Positions 1-13,107 of a stretch of DNA of 64,000 nt are shown here, in pieces. A model generated the notes under the pieces. That model had not been told where the DNA came from. It did no database searches and worked only from the letters and a program-made list of their open reading frames with translations. Numbering within the stretch: position 1 is the first letter of the stretch; every line of letters begins with the position of its first letter. Made by a program: the position numbers and the translations under genes. Origin of the DNA: Synaphobranchus kaupii (taxonomy: Eukaryota; Chordata; Actinopteri; Anguilliformes; Synaphobranchidae); NCBI GenBank assembly GCA_029718625.1, contig CM056376.1:117029307-117093306 (forward strand), in the 5' to 3' direction.

Positions 1-1317
1 ACTCCAAATTTGGGTGGGAAATGGGAAAAAAACAACCCAACACTCCTCGCAAAGTGAAGCATTCACTGGCAGCTGTAGCCCCCATCAAGCTGTAGAGATG
101 ACTGAGGTCCTGTTTTTAATTAGTTATGGTGGCCCAAACAGACGCCAAATCTGGTGTCCATCTGTGAGAGAGCCAGTATCTAGACTACTCACTCCTCATC
201 AGCAGCCTCGGGCAGGCCTCACTGTCTACCATAGGAATTTTCCATGACATCATTCGGACACCTTGATGCCCTTGACAGTCTTGACTGAGTTAGTTTTTAG
301 GTTTTTAGATACAGAGTTTAGCATCACAGTGGTTCCATATGCAAACCATACGATCAGTTCCAGTGTCCTTTCCTTCCTATATAGGTTCCATTACTGTGTT
401 TAACCAGGCCTCTTTATAAATATGCAAAATTAACCAGCAAATCAGAACACTTTTAGCTTCACTAATGGAATAAACACACCCAGAGGGAGCTGCCCTTCAC
501 AGTCACATGTGTGTAGGCAGGGTGACTTTAGTTTTCCATTGTTTTTATTTCAGTTAAACTTCTGCAGAGCAGAAAATTGCCCACAATGCCCCCACATTGA
601 GGTGTAGGCTACAAATGAAAAAAAAATAAAGCCATTGAATTGTTGCAGGTTCTTATACTGTTTCATACCAACATATTAAAATGACAAACTGCTTGGCTAC
701 AGTGAATTGACTCTTTGTACAAAACTACAGTAGGAGAGCTTCCTTTTTTCTAAGGACATCTATCCAAGGCAGGATGTCTTAGCTCTCATGACACGAGTCT
801 CCATGAATGGCATCCACAGTAGAGTAAACATTTCCATTTGGCAAAGATGTTTTCCTTAAGCCATATCTCAAAATGTGATTGTAATGAAGCAGAGTGGCAA
901 GCCGCCCTCACAGAGAGTGGCTCTTTTCATCGTTATAAATTGGTCCAGAAAAATGCGAAAAGCAATCCTTTCTGCCTGTTGACGTGGGCTATCATTTTCA
1001 AACACAACGTCCGACAGACCAAGGCACTGTCTGATATCATAGGCGCCGGGGAGCGCTTTGATGTTTGTGTAAGGACTGACCAAATGATAACAGAGCTGCC
1101 CTAACAGTGAGATGTAAGCTGAGAAAGCAGCGTTAGGAAACTGGAACTCCCTTTGAGAATCCAAGCAGAAAACCTAATAAATTCACACACAACACCTCCG
1201 AAATTAGTGTCACATCGGAAACATTTTCCACATGTGAAAACAATATACCGCATTACAACCGTCAGAATATCTGCATGCCAGCAGAAATTTAGAACCTTTA
1301 AATATTTTAAAATGTTC

Positions 1318-1507
1318 AGTAATGTAGCATAATGGTTAGAGAGCTGGTATTTTAACTGCAAGGTCGCGGGTTTGATTCCCTTCCCAGCCAAGGCACTGTT
1401 GTTGTGCCCTTGAGCAAGATACTTAACATGAACTGTATGAGGGAATTTCCCACAGCAGAAAACAATTTGCAAACTGTACGTTGCTCTGCTAAACACACAA
1501 AATGTAA
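1318..1507 (+). mobile_element. tRNA-derived SINE copy 1 (with a gcctttgagcaag-like core)
   Basis: A tRNA-like head with an A-box-like segment (AGCATAATGGTTAGAGA) and a B-box-like segment (GGGTTTGATTCCC) is followed by a core around GTGCCCTTGAGCAAGAT. The tail ends in a TGCTCTGCTAAA..AAAATGTAAAT motif, common in fish SINEs whose tail resembles that of a LINE. The same core and tail recur in the next copy. This is a nonautonomous retroposon, not a functional tRNA gene, because the cloverleaf arms do not pair well. Confidence 0.75.
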
Positions 1508-1511
1508 ATCT

Positions 1512-1712
1512 TTGGTTAGCAGTGTAGTGTAAAATCAAGGACACCGGGCTTGAAACTCAACAAAGTTGTAGGTTTGATTTGCAGGTGGGGTTCTGCTGAC
1601 GTACCCTTGAGCAAGATGCTTAACCTAAATTGATTCTATAAATTTATTGTATATAAAATGCAGTATGCTCTGGATAAGAGCGTCTACAAATGCCTAAAAT
1701 GTAAATCTAAAT
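1512..1712 (+). mobile_element. tRNA-derived SINE copy 2, adjacent and in the same orientation
   Basis: It repeats the layout of the preceding copy: a degraded tRNA-like head (GTAGGTTTGATTTGC for the B box), the core ACCCTTGAGCAAGATGCTTAA, and the tail CTCTGGATAAGAGCGTCTAC followed by AAATGCCTAAAATGTAAAT. That tail is typical of fish SINEs. The two copies are only a few bases apart, so one probably inserted next to or into the tail of the other. Confidence 0.75.
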
Positions 1713-1983
1713 CTGTCTGTGTAGAGCATTTAGACTAGAGGTCTATGCAGTCTGCATCAGAGCTGCAGCCAGGCATGGGACTTACACGTGTGTTTCTTAT
1801 GTGTGGAACATTATCTATGCACTAAAAAATTACAAATTATTGCAGTCTCTTCTACAATACGTTGTGTAAGAACAGCACTTCACAGTATAACAGAGGGGTT
1901 CTCTTGAACACCTTTGACAAGGATAAGCTCAAATCCAATAACCTACTTACTTTGCAAGTAGGTTTTCCAGTTCCCGGCTGCTA

Positions 1984-2225
1984 TGTGGCTCATTCGGTTA
2001 AGACACCACACTGTGGTGCATGGATGAGCTGGATCGATTGCAGACCATGCCAGTGCGGACTGTGGCCATTAGCTCCATAGGGCAACGCACAATTGGCGAT
2101 TGTGTGGACCGCGGTACAGGAAGGTTCAGTCGGTTAGGTCGGTCGATCGGTGCCCATGGACCGCATGCCAAAGCTGCATATGAGATGTCTTCCTCCAACT
2201 CAACTATGAGCTTGGCCATGGGCTG
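1984..2225 (+). mobile_element. Probable tRNA-derived SINE remnant
   Basis: It begins with TGTGGCTCATTCGGTTAAGAC, an A-box-like stretch, and contains a degenerate B box. The general plan (GGCTCA..GGTTAAG head, then a G/C-rich body) is shared with the sequence at 50,909. The body includes short GGTCGGTCGATCGG repeats. The family is not identified and the 3' boundary is approximate. Confidence 0.45.
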
Positions 2226-2342
2226 ATGACACCACTCTCCGGCAGTGTCGGCAGTGGAGATTGCGCATTAACACAGCTATACATAGTCAATTGGATATTC
2301 CAAATTCAGGTAGAGATTGTTCAGCCCACACTGGGCGCCAAA

Positions 2343-2534
2343 CAGAGGTGGAAAATTCAGGTTCAGAATGTAAAAGTCCTCCCCGGTATTTTGTTCCAAT
2401 CACCTGGATTTGCTAATTAGCAAAATTCTTCAGCCAGGAGGTAGAATTCATTAGTGAAATCAACTGGATGAGTTAATGGGTGGAAGAAACACATGGTAGG
2501 ACTTTTAATTTCTGACCCCTGGACTTTCCACCTT
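2343..2534. mobile_element. Fold-back MITE, hAT-like (copy A)
   Basis: The ends are inverted repeats: AGAGGTGGAAAATTCAGG at the left and the complement of CCTGGACTTTCCACCTTT at the right, with symmetric internal sequence (AAAGTCCT). Flanks GCGCCAAA and GTGCCAAT may be a decayed 8-bp target duplication, which would fit hAT elements. A second copy of the same family lies at 53,716. It has no coding capacity. Confidence 0.7.
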
Positions 2535-5527
2535 TGGTGCCAATATATACATTTTTTTTTATGTTTTCCAGTTCCATAAGCAAATTTTCCAGTGCACATT
2601 GTTATATTGTTATACATAGGTTTGCAGTGTATGACATATAGCACATGCAAGCTGCTTATCCCCAACTTCACCCTCCTTAAATCTAGCCCACATCTCTGCC
2701 CACTTTAAACAGTACCCGCCACCTTCAACCATCCACAAACACCATGCTATTTAATTTAAATCTAAATCTAACCCCAACTGCAACTTCAGTACTGCCTACA
2801 TTAAACTTAACACCAACCCCAGGCATCTACCCGATTACACCATTTCCACACCATTGCAATTACAACATCGCAATTATGCAGTACTAACTTACAAACATGA
2901 ATATAAAGTGTTTTTTTTTTTATGTCTATGAGCATCCGTTTACCACTTACATTTACTAAAGAAAGTTTCCTGTATATGCAGGACACGTCTGTTCTCATTT
3001 TCATCAAAGACTTCAAAACAGAAAGAAGAAAAGCAGGTGACTGAATTGCTATTCAGCTGAAGAATTGGAGCCATTACAGGCGGCTGGATTTGCCAGTGCA
3101 ATACATCACCAGTCGCCATTGTGTTTGCAATTCTAATCAAACATGAAAGTACATTTCCCCCCCCCCCTCTCTCCTCCCCTTCTGAACCTACAGATCAAAT
3201 CAAAAAAAGCTCATTTAGCAGCGGCACGTTAGCCGAACGCACACAGGAAGGGGAGAAAAAAAGGAGAAAACTCAGAGAACAATTGATAGTTTTGTTTTCA
3301 TTGCTGATCAAAGTGGCCCAGTAGCCAAAGGCATATCTAAGGGAGGACCACTGTTTCATGGAGCGCATCAGGAGAATGGAAGAGGATCTTACTCGCAAGT
3401 GAAGAATGGAGCCCATTGGAAAAAGAAAGAAAAAAGGTTTGTGTCCCTTCAAAAGGAAGCTTTAGAACGGGCCGTGTCCACTGCACAAATATGTCTAAAC
3501 TAATTGGTGGGCCACTTCTCCCCACCCTGCTCCTCTGTCCCGCTCCGTCCTCCCTTCTGTTATTTTCCTCCACTTTTTTTTAGGTCTAAGTAAGAGGAGG
3601 TCGAGCCTGTAATGAACAGGCTGAGCCACAAAGGAGAGCGCGAAGGAGAATGAAAAAAATCCTCTAATGAGAAAAGATTCCTTCACTTTACAACCTACCG
3701 ACCACAGAGAGGCCATTATAGATCTTTAGAGGGGTAGAGAATGAAGGGCAAGGTGGGTGGAGCCTGGCCCAAAAGAAGGGGAGGGGGGGGGCACAGCACC
3801 TTCTGGGGCGCAGCTCCGGTACCTTCTGTGTGAACAATGGCAGACAAGCTTAATCCACAGCAGTGCTTAATGAGCTACAAGCTTTCTTTTCATAGCAAAC
3901 AAAAGCACCCTCCCCCTCTTACTGCTCTAATCACAGGCAAATGCTTCTGTACCATTCAGGGCTCTTAGGACCTCATTCTGCTGGTCTTAAATCCAACCTC
4001 TGCTCTCCCGCAGATTTGAGAAACAGGGGATTGGGGCGGTGGGAGAGACTGGGGGGCCTTTTGAAGTGCGGTACTCCTTCAGAGCTACAGCGGTCTGGTG
4101 AAAAGCATCAGGTGGTTTGTGGCCGAGGGTTTCGGGTGGTGGGAGGGGGGTGTGCTTAGTTCCTTACTGAGTGATATTTTGTACTGTGTAACAGCATGCT
4201 GGATTCTAGAAGCGGGTATACTGGGAAGTATTTGAGGCTCACGATTACTACGATCACCTTTGTTTAAGGGCCTGCTATTAAGTCGCAGGTTAAAGTAAAG
4301 TTCTTTGTCAGAACTGGTTGGGCTATATGATTTAGGCAGAGGCGCCAGGAGGTTGGATCCAGAGCAGTTACGTTGGACTCACACCCAGGCAAGTGCCAGG
4401 CCATGTCCACTCCACACATGGCGACATCAAAGACTCGCCCCTTTCACTCGCCCCCCTCCAAGCTCTTGGCTGTTTCCGGGCCTGGCCCAAGACTACCAGG
4501 ACCTATCCAATGTTATGGCTTTCCTCTGAGGAACAGCACTAGCACTACGAGCTGCCTTCACTGCTTTCTGCAGGTTAGGGCAAATTCACTTCGCGCCACA
4601 AGTCACAGCAAGCTGCAGGGATGAAAATAATTCAAAACCATTTTATATTCCGAACAAAAAGTTCCCGCCACAGAGGGAGCAGTGAAAACTCCCAGAATGC
4701 TGCGTGTCCTTTGGAATTACAAGGGAGGAGGGAGGGGAGGAGGAGGAAAAGAAAGAATACATTAAAGCAAAATGGCAGCTAATCAGCTTAAGGGGGAATG
4801 TTGCATTGCGTGGCTGGCCAACATAAAAGACATGGGGCTCAATCTGGGTGTTACAGTTAAGCCCTCCGAGACCCTCCCAGATCACCAGGGGGTGAGACAA
4901 AGGGCCGGCCATTCTGAGGATGATGGGCCTATTAACCGATACAAATTAATAAGCCTTCTACCCGCCGGGAGGGCTCACTCCCTGAGACTAACAGCACGGT
5001 TGGTTCTTTGATGTCATCAAGATTACAATTTAAAGGAAGACTGCAGGGTAAAACACTTTGACATTGTTAAAAATTGCATATTGGTGACCCAGGTCTTATT
5101 TTCCTGTTTTGTGTATTATTTCAGTTTTTCACAGCTAAACTCAAGTTCTGTAGATGACGTGTCGTCGCACAGTCATATTGCCACAGGAGGCACAATAGAG
5201 TTGAATATGACAGTGCGTCTTCAACTTCCTATACCACCAACTATAAGTATTAGATATTCATTTCAACCCATTAGGGACAACAAGTCAGGGGTTTTGCCTT
5301 GAATCCCCACTAATCAACTTGCTGCAATACTCATTTATCAAGAGGACACACCGCTATTTGCTGTATTAACAGCCTCAATAGTCCAGAATGCAACTGCGTG
5401 GCTTTGCGGGGGATTGGGCGCATGGCCATAATCTCCAACTTTGCTTTTAGCCTTTTAGCTAACGTTCTCACCAAAGGGGGTGGCGTAAGTAGTTCTGGGT
5501 AACATATGAAAATAACACACAGGAGCA
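2535..5527. other. Intronic DNA without recognised genes
   Basis: No coding exon or mobile element was recognised. It contains simple C and G tracts (about 3159-3172 and 3784-3791) and polypurine patches. The stretch about 4770-5040 looks unique, with balanced composition and short homeodomain-type ATTA motifs, and is a weak candidate for conserved noncoding DNA. A CTCF-like core (TCACCAGGGGGTGA) sits at about 4882. Confidence 0.4.
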
Positions 5528-5690
5528 GGGGGGTATTCCAGAAAACAGGATTACTGAGTTAGCTGGATAGAGTAAAACCTGGAACCCTCCCAAATCTGGA
5601 ACATGGACTGAAGTAAAAAGAGCTGTTCTGGATTTTACTCAGTGCAGTTATCCTGCTAACTCAGTAATCCTGCTTTGTGGAATACCTCCC
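5528..5690. mobile_element. Fold-back MITE of about 163 bp
   Basis: The left end GGGGGGTATTCCAGAAAACA is the inverted complement of the right end (TGCTTTGTGGAATACCTCCC) with few mismatches, and the inner arms ACTGAGTTAGC and GCTAACTCAGT also pair. A GTATTCCA-type terminus is common among fish nonautonomous DNA elements. No target duplication was recognised, so the superfamily is left open. Confidence 0.7.
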
Positions 5691-6137
5691 TGATCTGGAA
5701 GAAGCCTGACAGGATAGAAAGTGAAAAATTGTGAATAGAAAATAAAGTAAAATATATTCTACATATCAGATAATAAACCCTGGACTGAGTTGTACATCGC
5801 TGCAACACATTTACTAACAAGTGTGTTTTAGCCTGGAATTTTCCTTTATACAAAAACACACTATCTCAACAATTGAATGGACAGTGGTCTCATTGTCTAC
5901 TTAGCTAAGCTAGCTTTTTCAAAATTCTTGGAGCTGTAATCAATCAATATATCAGTAACTAAAACTAAACATACTTAACAGCTTATGTAAGCAAACTACA
6001 TTAAATTTAATTCATCTGATTGATATGAGCAACCGTGCAAGACCTTGCTAACTGCATTCCTAGACAGTCAAGTAAAGATGCAACATCACTAAACATTAGT
6101 GCCAGTTAACTATGCTAACTAAGAACCAAAGTACAAC

Positions 6138-6383
6138 TGAAGACCCTGGTGCTAAAAGTGCTGAAGTCACAAAATGTCTATTTTGAGAAAATCAAATCCG
6201 AAAATATCATTGATCCATAAAATCAGCCATTAAAAGTTTTGCTGTTTTTATGCAGTGCTTAGGCACCTTTTCTGTTAACAATATTTATAGGGTGGACTTA
6301 GCTAAACAAATACAACATGTTTCAATGCTCAACTTGAATTGTCTAAAAATGTGACTTCAGTACTTTTAGCACCAGGGTCTTCA
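6138..6383. mobile_element. Short DNA element with terminal inverted repeats of about 36 bp
   Basis: TGAAGACCCTGGTGCTAAAA at 6138 recurs as its reverse complement ending at 6383, extending through GTGCTGAAGTCACA with one or two mismatches. The interior of about 170 bp has no coding potential. The structure is that of a MITE, and no target duplication was evident. Confidence 0.65.
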
Positions 6384-9300
6384 ATTTTATTGGACATGAT
6401 GTTTCTATGCAAAATGCAACTAGTGCTTCTGGAGAATATAGATATTCTTCTGTGTTCCAGGATGCTGAGGAAAAAGTAATGTGAGTGAAGAGAAACTATA
6501 GGTTTGAGTTTTCGTTTCAGTACAGAACAGGTACAGCATGCCTGGCTGGGAGGGGCCAGATTTTTAAACAGACACTGCAAGCTCTGGAGTTTTCTGGTTA
6601 TTTTACTCTCAATCTTAGTAGTCTACATCAAAATGTACTGTACAGTATACTGACTAATCTATACAACTGGTCAACAAAAGAAAAAAGAGAAAAAAATGTT
6701 TCAATAATTTATAGATAACAGCCATGGAATTTGCTATTTTGCCACAATTGCTGTTGATTCATTCAGCATGTGACTCATGTGAACCTAGAGCCAGCAATTA
6801 CAGTGCTATCCTTTCCTGTACCTCATATATTCTATGTAATGAATTCAGAATGGAGACCATAAAACCCTTGACAGTAGGCACGCTTGTGTGTGCAAAATAC
6901 CTGCTTGTCTCAAGCAGCTCTGACTGACAGTAAGCATCTGCATCACTGGTCCCGAATGAGGGGAGTGGCTATTTGGGGGGGGCGGGGGTACTGGCCCCCA
7001 ATATATAAAGTGCCAATAGATCAGTAAGGTTCACTCTTCCTTCCTCCATCAGACACACATACATATACACAACATGTTATACGGTAACATGCATTTTTAG
7101 AATTTTTGAGCAGACTTTTATTAGATCTGCTTAGCTAAATGTAAGGATCAACAAATTCACTCAGAAGAACTGATAAAACAGATGTTCACCCGTTTTAAGC
7201 TAGACAGGCACTTTTACTTTCCAGAGTTGTTGCCATTGGCGACCCAACTGCTGTTAACGTACGGTCAGTGAAAAGACATTTAAAGCCCGGTCTCATGTTG
7301 CTTACTGTGTTCAAATGGCTAACATTAGCTACCAAGTAGCTATTTATCTTACTGTTTATATTTTTACTTTAGTGTTTTCCTTAGTGGGTGCATGGAATGC
7401 TGGGCTAGGGTAAGCAAGGGTAGACTGCCTTGTTTGTGGTGGTTCTCCAGTAACCAAGACAGTGAGCCTGCTGAAAGCAGCAGAAGCATGTAAATATTTT
7501 TAAAAAAATGTTTTGCTCCAAACATAAAAGTTTTTTTTAATTTTTGCCAACCCCCCCTCCGACTCATAGGTCAAACAAAACCAGCTATTCCCTTATTATT
7601 TCTTGTTGAAACATAATTTTTTTTTGAATAAGCATACCAGCTGAAAGGGAACTGAAAACATGGTTTTTACCGGGCTTTGCCAAAATGCTTATTGAAGACC
7701 CTGATATATGACCATTTAGAAAATGTGCAAATATGTTCCCAGATTTGGGGGGTGGGAAGGCACAGCCTTGAGCCAGTTTAATATGGGGTAATTTCCTGCA
7801 GGTCATGGTTGAAAAATGAGCCGATCTGATTTCTGTACAACAGTCTTTGTACAGTTGAATCTGACACCACCACACAGATTAAGGGCCTAAGTGTCCTGCT
7901 GTTGTGGTTTTACTCAGGAAACTTTAGATTGCTGGGACTCCAGCACAAGCAAGGGGCAGGCATTAAATATGATATGAATGAAAGCGATAAAACAGTCAAA
8001 TTAAATAAAGAAATTGCACAATGGCACACTTCTAGTTAATATGAAACCTGAGGGCAATTAGCCAACAAATTATATAAAATGGCTTTCCAAGCAAAAACAC
8101 ACAATGGCTCTTTACTGAAAGATTCACAGTAATTCAGTCAAATTCATATTTTTATGTTCCATTGGAAAGTAGAACTCTCTGTCTCCCACATTACCAACCA
8201 TGTTATCGCTCTCACATCCATATCACCCACTCTACTATCTCTCTCGTCTCCACCGCATCTACAGTTGCTTAAATAGGGTTAAGGTGCCTTATGCTACCTA
8301 AGGGAAAACTTTGCAGTTTTTTTTCCCCTCCTTCCTCTCTTTCTCTCCTTCTTGGGAGATGAAGTGATGTGGAACTTCCATTTGGGGGGTGGGGGTGGGG
8401 TGACTGGCTGAGCGGGGGCCGTTTCCAGCTTTTCACAAACAGCCAAGCGTGAAATCTAATCCCAGGCCTGGGTCAGGGGCGGCTGGGCCTACACTCTGCT
8501 GCTTGGCAGGTGTGTTTGTGTTTTCTTTTCTGGCCATTTGAGTCCCCCCACCCCCCTGGCACCTCCTCCTTGCTGCAGGAGAGCAACCCTTCCGGAACAT
8601 CATGTTTACACTGTTGCGTTCCGTGGCATCTTCACTTCCTGGGAGTGGCTCTTCCTGCTTGCCATTGTGTCAGGGCCACTCTTCTAACAACCTGTGTTTG
8701 GACAGTTTACACAACAGAGCAACAAAAAAATCCTACATACATCTGCTTAAAAGTCTGCCTCCAATAACAAAGTTGAATTGCGGCAATAAGAAGCAACTGT
8801 AATTCAACATTATGACTATGTTGCATCTGTTGGACAGGGGATTTGTCATTAGTTTTGTACCTTCCATCATATTCCCATGTTTTATGGGAAAACCGATCTG
8901 AAAGAAAATGCAGACCTGAAATTCCTTTTCATAATATTATAGTGCATCATCAGTAACATATGCTGATTTTTCTACCTTTTTCCTGTGTTTGTCCACCCCT
9001 TCCCTGCTGTCATTAGAAATGTTCCGAATTTTGTGGTTTCATGACATGGGTTGATTGAGTATTGCCACATAATAAAAGTATGTGTCATTATCAAACCACA
9101 TTCATTCACAATCTTTCCTCAGCAGCACACTGCATTTGCATAACTGGGACTGTCCTTGTTTCAGACAAAGACTCGTTCATTTTATTGGCCTTGATAAAAA
9201 CGTCTGTTACCCATTCCTGGTGTGTAGCAAGAACACATTCTCGTAAGAACTGACTTTTTTTTCCCCCAACAGAAGCTTGTAGTGCATTTTTAACTAAATG

Positions 9301-9629
9301 TATGAATGAATTAGCTTTTGGACAGGGGCAATTCTCCATCTGGAGACATTGACCTTTGTAACACTTTACTGTCCAGAGGAATGCCATCCCCAAAAATACA
9401 CATCTTCAGATGGTAACGAAGGAGGTCTTGTTTAATTAGCAGTGATTGGGCACTGAAACCTAAGAACCTGCACTAAAAGGGATAAAGTGACTGTGACTGC
9501 CATTACTCAAAATACCAGTGGAGAGTCAGGAGCTCAGTTCACATGGGGGGCTGCTGAGAAGATGTACAACAAAGAAGTCACCGTGCACTTATTTGTTTGA
9601 CACTTTTTTATAACTACTTCCTTAAGACA
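6384..9629. other. Intronic DNA without recognised genes
   Basis: No exon, RNA gene or full mobile element was recognised. There are G- or C-rich simple tracts at about 6975-6990 and 8383-8400, and A/T-rich DNA elsewhere. Open frames here are short and have no recognisable domains. Confidence 0.4.
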
Positions 9630-9816
9630 CGTAGATTTACTAAGACCATCAGACTAAGACCATCAGCGTGTGCAAAACCTTTTAGCATGCGCAAAACCAA
9701 TAACATGACCTATGATTGGTCATGGTATTTCTTTTGCACCAATCAATGGTTGCGTTATTAGTTTTGCATGTGCTAAAAGGTTTTGCACACGCTAAAGGTT
9801 TTAGTAAATCGGGCCC
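9630..9816. mobile_element. Fold-back MITE of about 187 bp
   Basis: GATTTACTAAGACC at the left pairs with GGTTTTAGTAAATC at the right. The longer inner arm GTGTGCAAAACCTTTTAGCA pairs with TGCTAAAAGGTTTTGCACAC, and CCAATAA with TTATTAG. The terminal GGGCCCGATTTACTAA style is familiar from nonautonomous DNA elements in fish. It has no coding capacity. Confidence 0.75.
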
Positions 9817-12800
9817 ATAGTACAAACAATCCCCTACGTGGTTGGGATGAGTGGTTGTGCAAAGTGGTTGGAGACAATGGTGAGGGTCCATGACTGCATG
9901 TGACATTCTTGACTTGTGTGTAAAGCTTCCTCAATTTAACTCGCATATTAAATCTGCAAGGAAAGCAAAGCAGGCAACCAAAGGGGAGAGTAGTATTAAG
10001 CACATTTATCAGAAAACTGAACAAAGAAGCGCTCACTCAACCAACAAAATTGGCAGCTTAGCTGTCCCTCCAGAACGCTTCTGAACTACAACCCAGATCC
10101 GATGGACGAGGACCTCCCTCACCAACCAATATCTTAACTCCACTGCTTCTCTAAGGACCTGAATCAGGCTTAATGCAATTGGACACAATTTGACTAATGT
10201 TTTTCTACTTGTAATGACTACCATCTGAGTGAGGTCCCTCCACAGATGAACATTCAGAGCTGACAATACGTCCCTCTGTGCTTCTGTTTCCAGGTCTTAT
10301 TAGCCACGTTGCCCTCGTAGAGCGTGGCCTGTAATCAGCGTTCCCTCTCCGGCAGATTTGTTCTCCCATTAGATCAGGAGCAGAGTCCTGTTAGCTCTCG
10401 TTGCAGTGGCCAGTGCACTGTTCCCACCCCCAATCTAAGGCACAGGCTTAATGAACGTCCAACAACAAGGGTAATCAATTTAACTCTCACTTACCCTGTG
10501 ACTTCAGATTATAATATTTATCACATGACTGGAAGTCAAGATTAGACTAGATTGAATAGATTGCAAGTAAATTTCTCCTCAAACTATTGTCAGAAACCAC
10601 CCACCAAGGAGTGAAAGCATCCCAGAAGTGGACTAAAACTACCTCTGAATGTGGCACAGCCCAGATCCGGACTAACACTACCTCTGAATGTGGGATGGAA
10701 ATCTAGGAAATTCGAAGCAAGATGTTATTCTTTAGACCATAAAAACCAACTATAAATACTTTAGACACATCCACTTTGGAATGTGCCTTTCTTTGAATCA
10801 AGTTTACACAACAGATATTTTCACTGTATATTGATTGACTGATTGATTGCCTGTATTAAGCGTCATACACCATTGGAGCCCAGCCCATATGCACTTATAG
10901 GACACTACACATCAACACTACACAACAAATAAAGAACCCCATAGAGTAAAACTGTACATTTCCAAAGCAAATTGAGTGAATGACTGTTGCTACGAACACT
11001 AATTGAGAAATAAAACCTCTGAGAACAGCATACAGGATTCTTCATAAGACTGAGAGGATGACTGTATTCTGAATCATGTGTCCCCAGCTCAATATGTCCA
11101 CTGTTTTGTATTGACTTGTTACATCCCAATTGTTTGCGGAAAAGATACAAATGCATTCACCTCTCATCACTGCCTTGTGCAAAAATTCATAAATAAACAT
11201 GTTTGGCATAGTTGTAAGACAGTAGGAAATGTGATGAATGCTGGCGGGGGGTTTGTGTGGTGTTTTGGCGGTACGGAATACTGCCTGGATTGTCCCAAAG
11301 CGTGGTAAGAGTGCATAAACAGTGCAGAGGCAAAAGCCATGAATCAAGTCAGAATACGGATCTTGCCGCAGTTTTTATGTGTTTTATATCAGGACAAATA
11401 AGGAATGATCAAAGAGGTTTTGGTGAGTATACATGTGTCACAATGCTGAAGTACTTCAGTTAAAATGACAGGGTGCTTTAAAACTGCTCTGGTGTCTTCC
11501 CAGGAGGGGCTGAATGCCACAAAGTGCAGCTCTTCTCGGAATGTTCTGGGATGGCAGTGAATAGCACAAGGACCCTGGTCTCTGCCCCCCCCCCCCCCAC
11601 CCCTCCCCAAAACCCACCTCCCCAATCCCTTTCTCTCCAGCCCTCATCACTCTCCAGGATGGCCTGCTCCACGCTGTGGGCCCGTGGACACATGGCTATT
11701 GAGGCTCAGTGAAGTACAAGTAAAGACAAATTTACCAAGCTGTGTATCACAATGCCCTTGTTAGCACATGAAAGGGGGGCACTCTGAGGGGGGCAAGCGG
11801 GGTGTTAACATCACAGGAGAAGTGCCGAAGCATTCTGTCCCTATATGCAGACTCTGTCTTAACACCTTTCCAGACCCACACACAACTCTCAAACTCAATT
11901 TTACATTTACAACAGCTGCGATTTTGTACTAGAACAGTGTTTCAGTGAGCAATTTTGGGGTGGGTCCCTGGGTTGTCCCAGGTTCAGAAATGAGCATGAA
12001 ATGTAATTTTCCTTTAGTAGATATAGAATCAAGGCTAGATGGGAAACACTGCCAACCACTAAAAATAAAATAAAAAAAAACACTGTCCAAAACAGTTAAA
12101 ATGCTATTTATTGGTAAGGAAGCCAAATGTGTGCAAGAGATTTCGCTGATGAACTTCTACTCACTCTCCATTAATTGCCACGACACCCAAAAATATCAGA
12201 CCACCTATTTTTTTTGCCATATTGTGTTGTGAATTTTACAATATGAATGAACATTGGTCAGAATCATGAGAACTGAGGGGGCATTCAGTGGAGAGATTGA
12301 GGTAGATTTTTAAAGGTCAGCTGAAATTTCATCACACTACTTCCAATTTCAAGGCATAAAGCAATCAGAATCTCCCCATATATTGTTTGGCTAGAGCCAA
12401 CTGGCAGCATCTGTCAGTAGTGAAAAAAACCCAACAAATTTTAAACCAATCAGTTGGGTCTTTTTGCTTTGAGGAGGGGTTTATAGTGGCTACCACCCAC
12501 CCTCTGTAGGTACCAATGTAAAATTTCCTAGTATTCCATCATTTATTTGCTGCCAATGCTGCCTGTCAAACTGTTCACCACCTTCAGAATTCTATTCTCA
12601 AAATTCAAAATAGTGGCAAGCGTTTCTGTTTGAGAAGACACAATTTCTTAAAAATACATGGAATTAAAATGGAAATGAAAAAGTATCATTTTTGTCCACT
12701 AATTATTGGGTTGCAAATATTATTTAATTCACTATTTAAAGTTTGAATTAGATTTTTAATATATATATTTTTTTAAACAGAGTTATCTGCCTACTAACGG

Positions 12801-12866
12801 CCAAAGCTAAAATCAAAGGTGAAATACGGCAAAAGTGAATGATGTACAGCAGGTGTTTCAGCCAAA
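9817..12866. other. Intronic DNA without recognised genes
   Basis: No exon or RNA gene was seen. It contains an imperfect two-copy repeat of about 40 bp around 10,620-10,700 (CCCAGA..GGACTAA..CTACCTCTGAATGTGG), a C tract at about 11,587-11,600, and otherwise unique-looking DNA. Confidence 0.4.
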
Positions 12867-13107
12867 CATGATTACCACCAGTTTCAATACAAAACACCAA
12901 TAGAACATGATTACCACCAGTTTCAATACAAAACACCAACAGAACATGATTACCACCAGTTTCAATACAAAACACCAATAGAACATGATTACCACCAGTT
13001 TCAATACAAAACACCAATAGAACATGATTACCACCAGTTTCAATACAAAACACCAATAGAACATGATTACCACCAGTTTCAATACAAAACACCAATAGAA
13101 CATGATT
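12867..13107. repeat. 39-bp minisatellite, about six copies
   Basis: Six near-identical 39-bp units (CATGATTACCACCAGTTTCA plus 19 bp) run head to tail, and one carries a T-to-C change. Because 39 is divisible by three, the minus strand reads as a 13-residue peptide repeat (GGNHVLLVFCIET). That is a consequence of the unit length and not evidence of a gene. Confidence 0.95.

Noticed and set aside
1324..1390. Possible functional tRNA gene
   Set aside because: The A- and B-box-like segments belong to a SINE head. The acceptor and anticodon stems do not pair and a SINE tail follows.
4882..4895. CTCF-like core TCACCAGGGGGTGA (another at about 13,661)
   Set aside because: One or two mismatches to the core motif, and such matches are frequent by chance in 64 kb. 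Mentioned only in the region notes.
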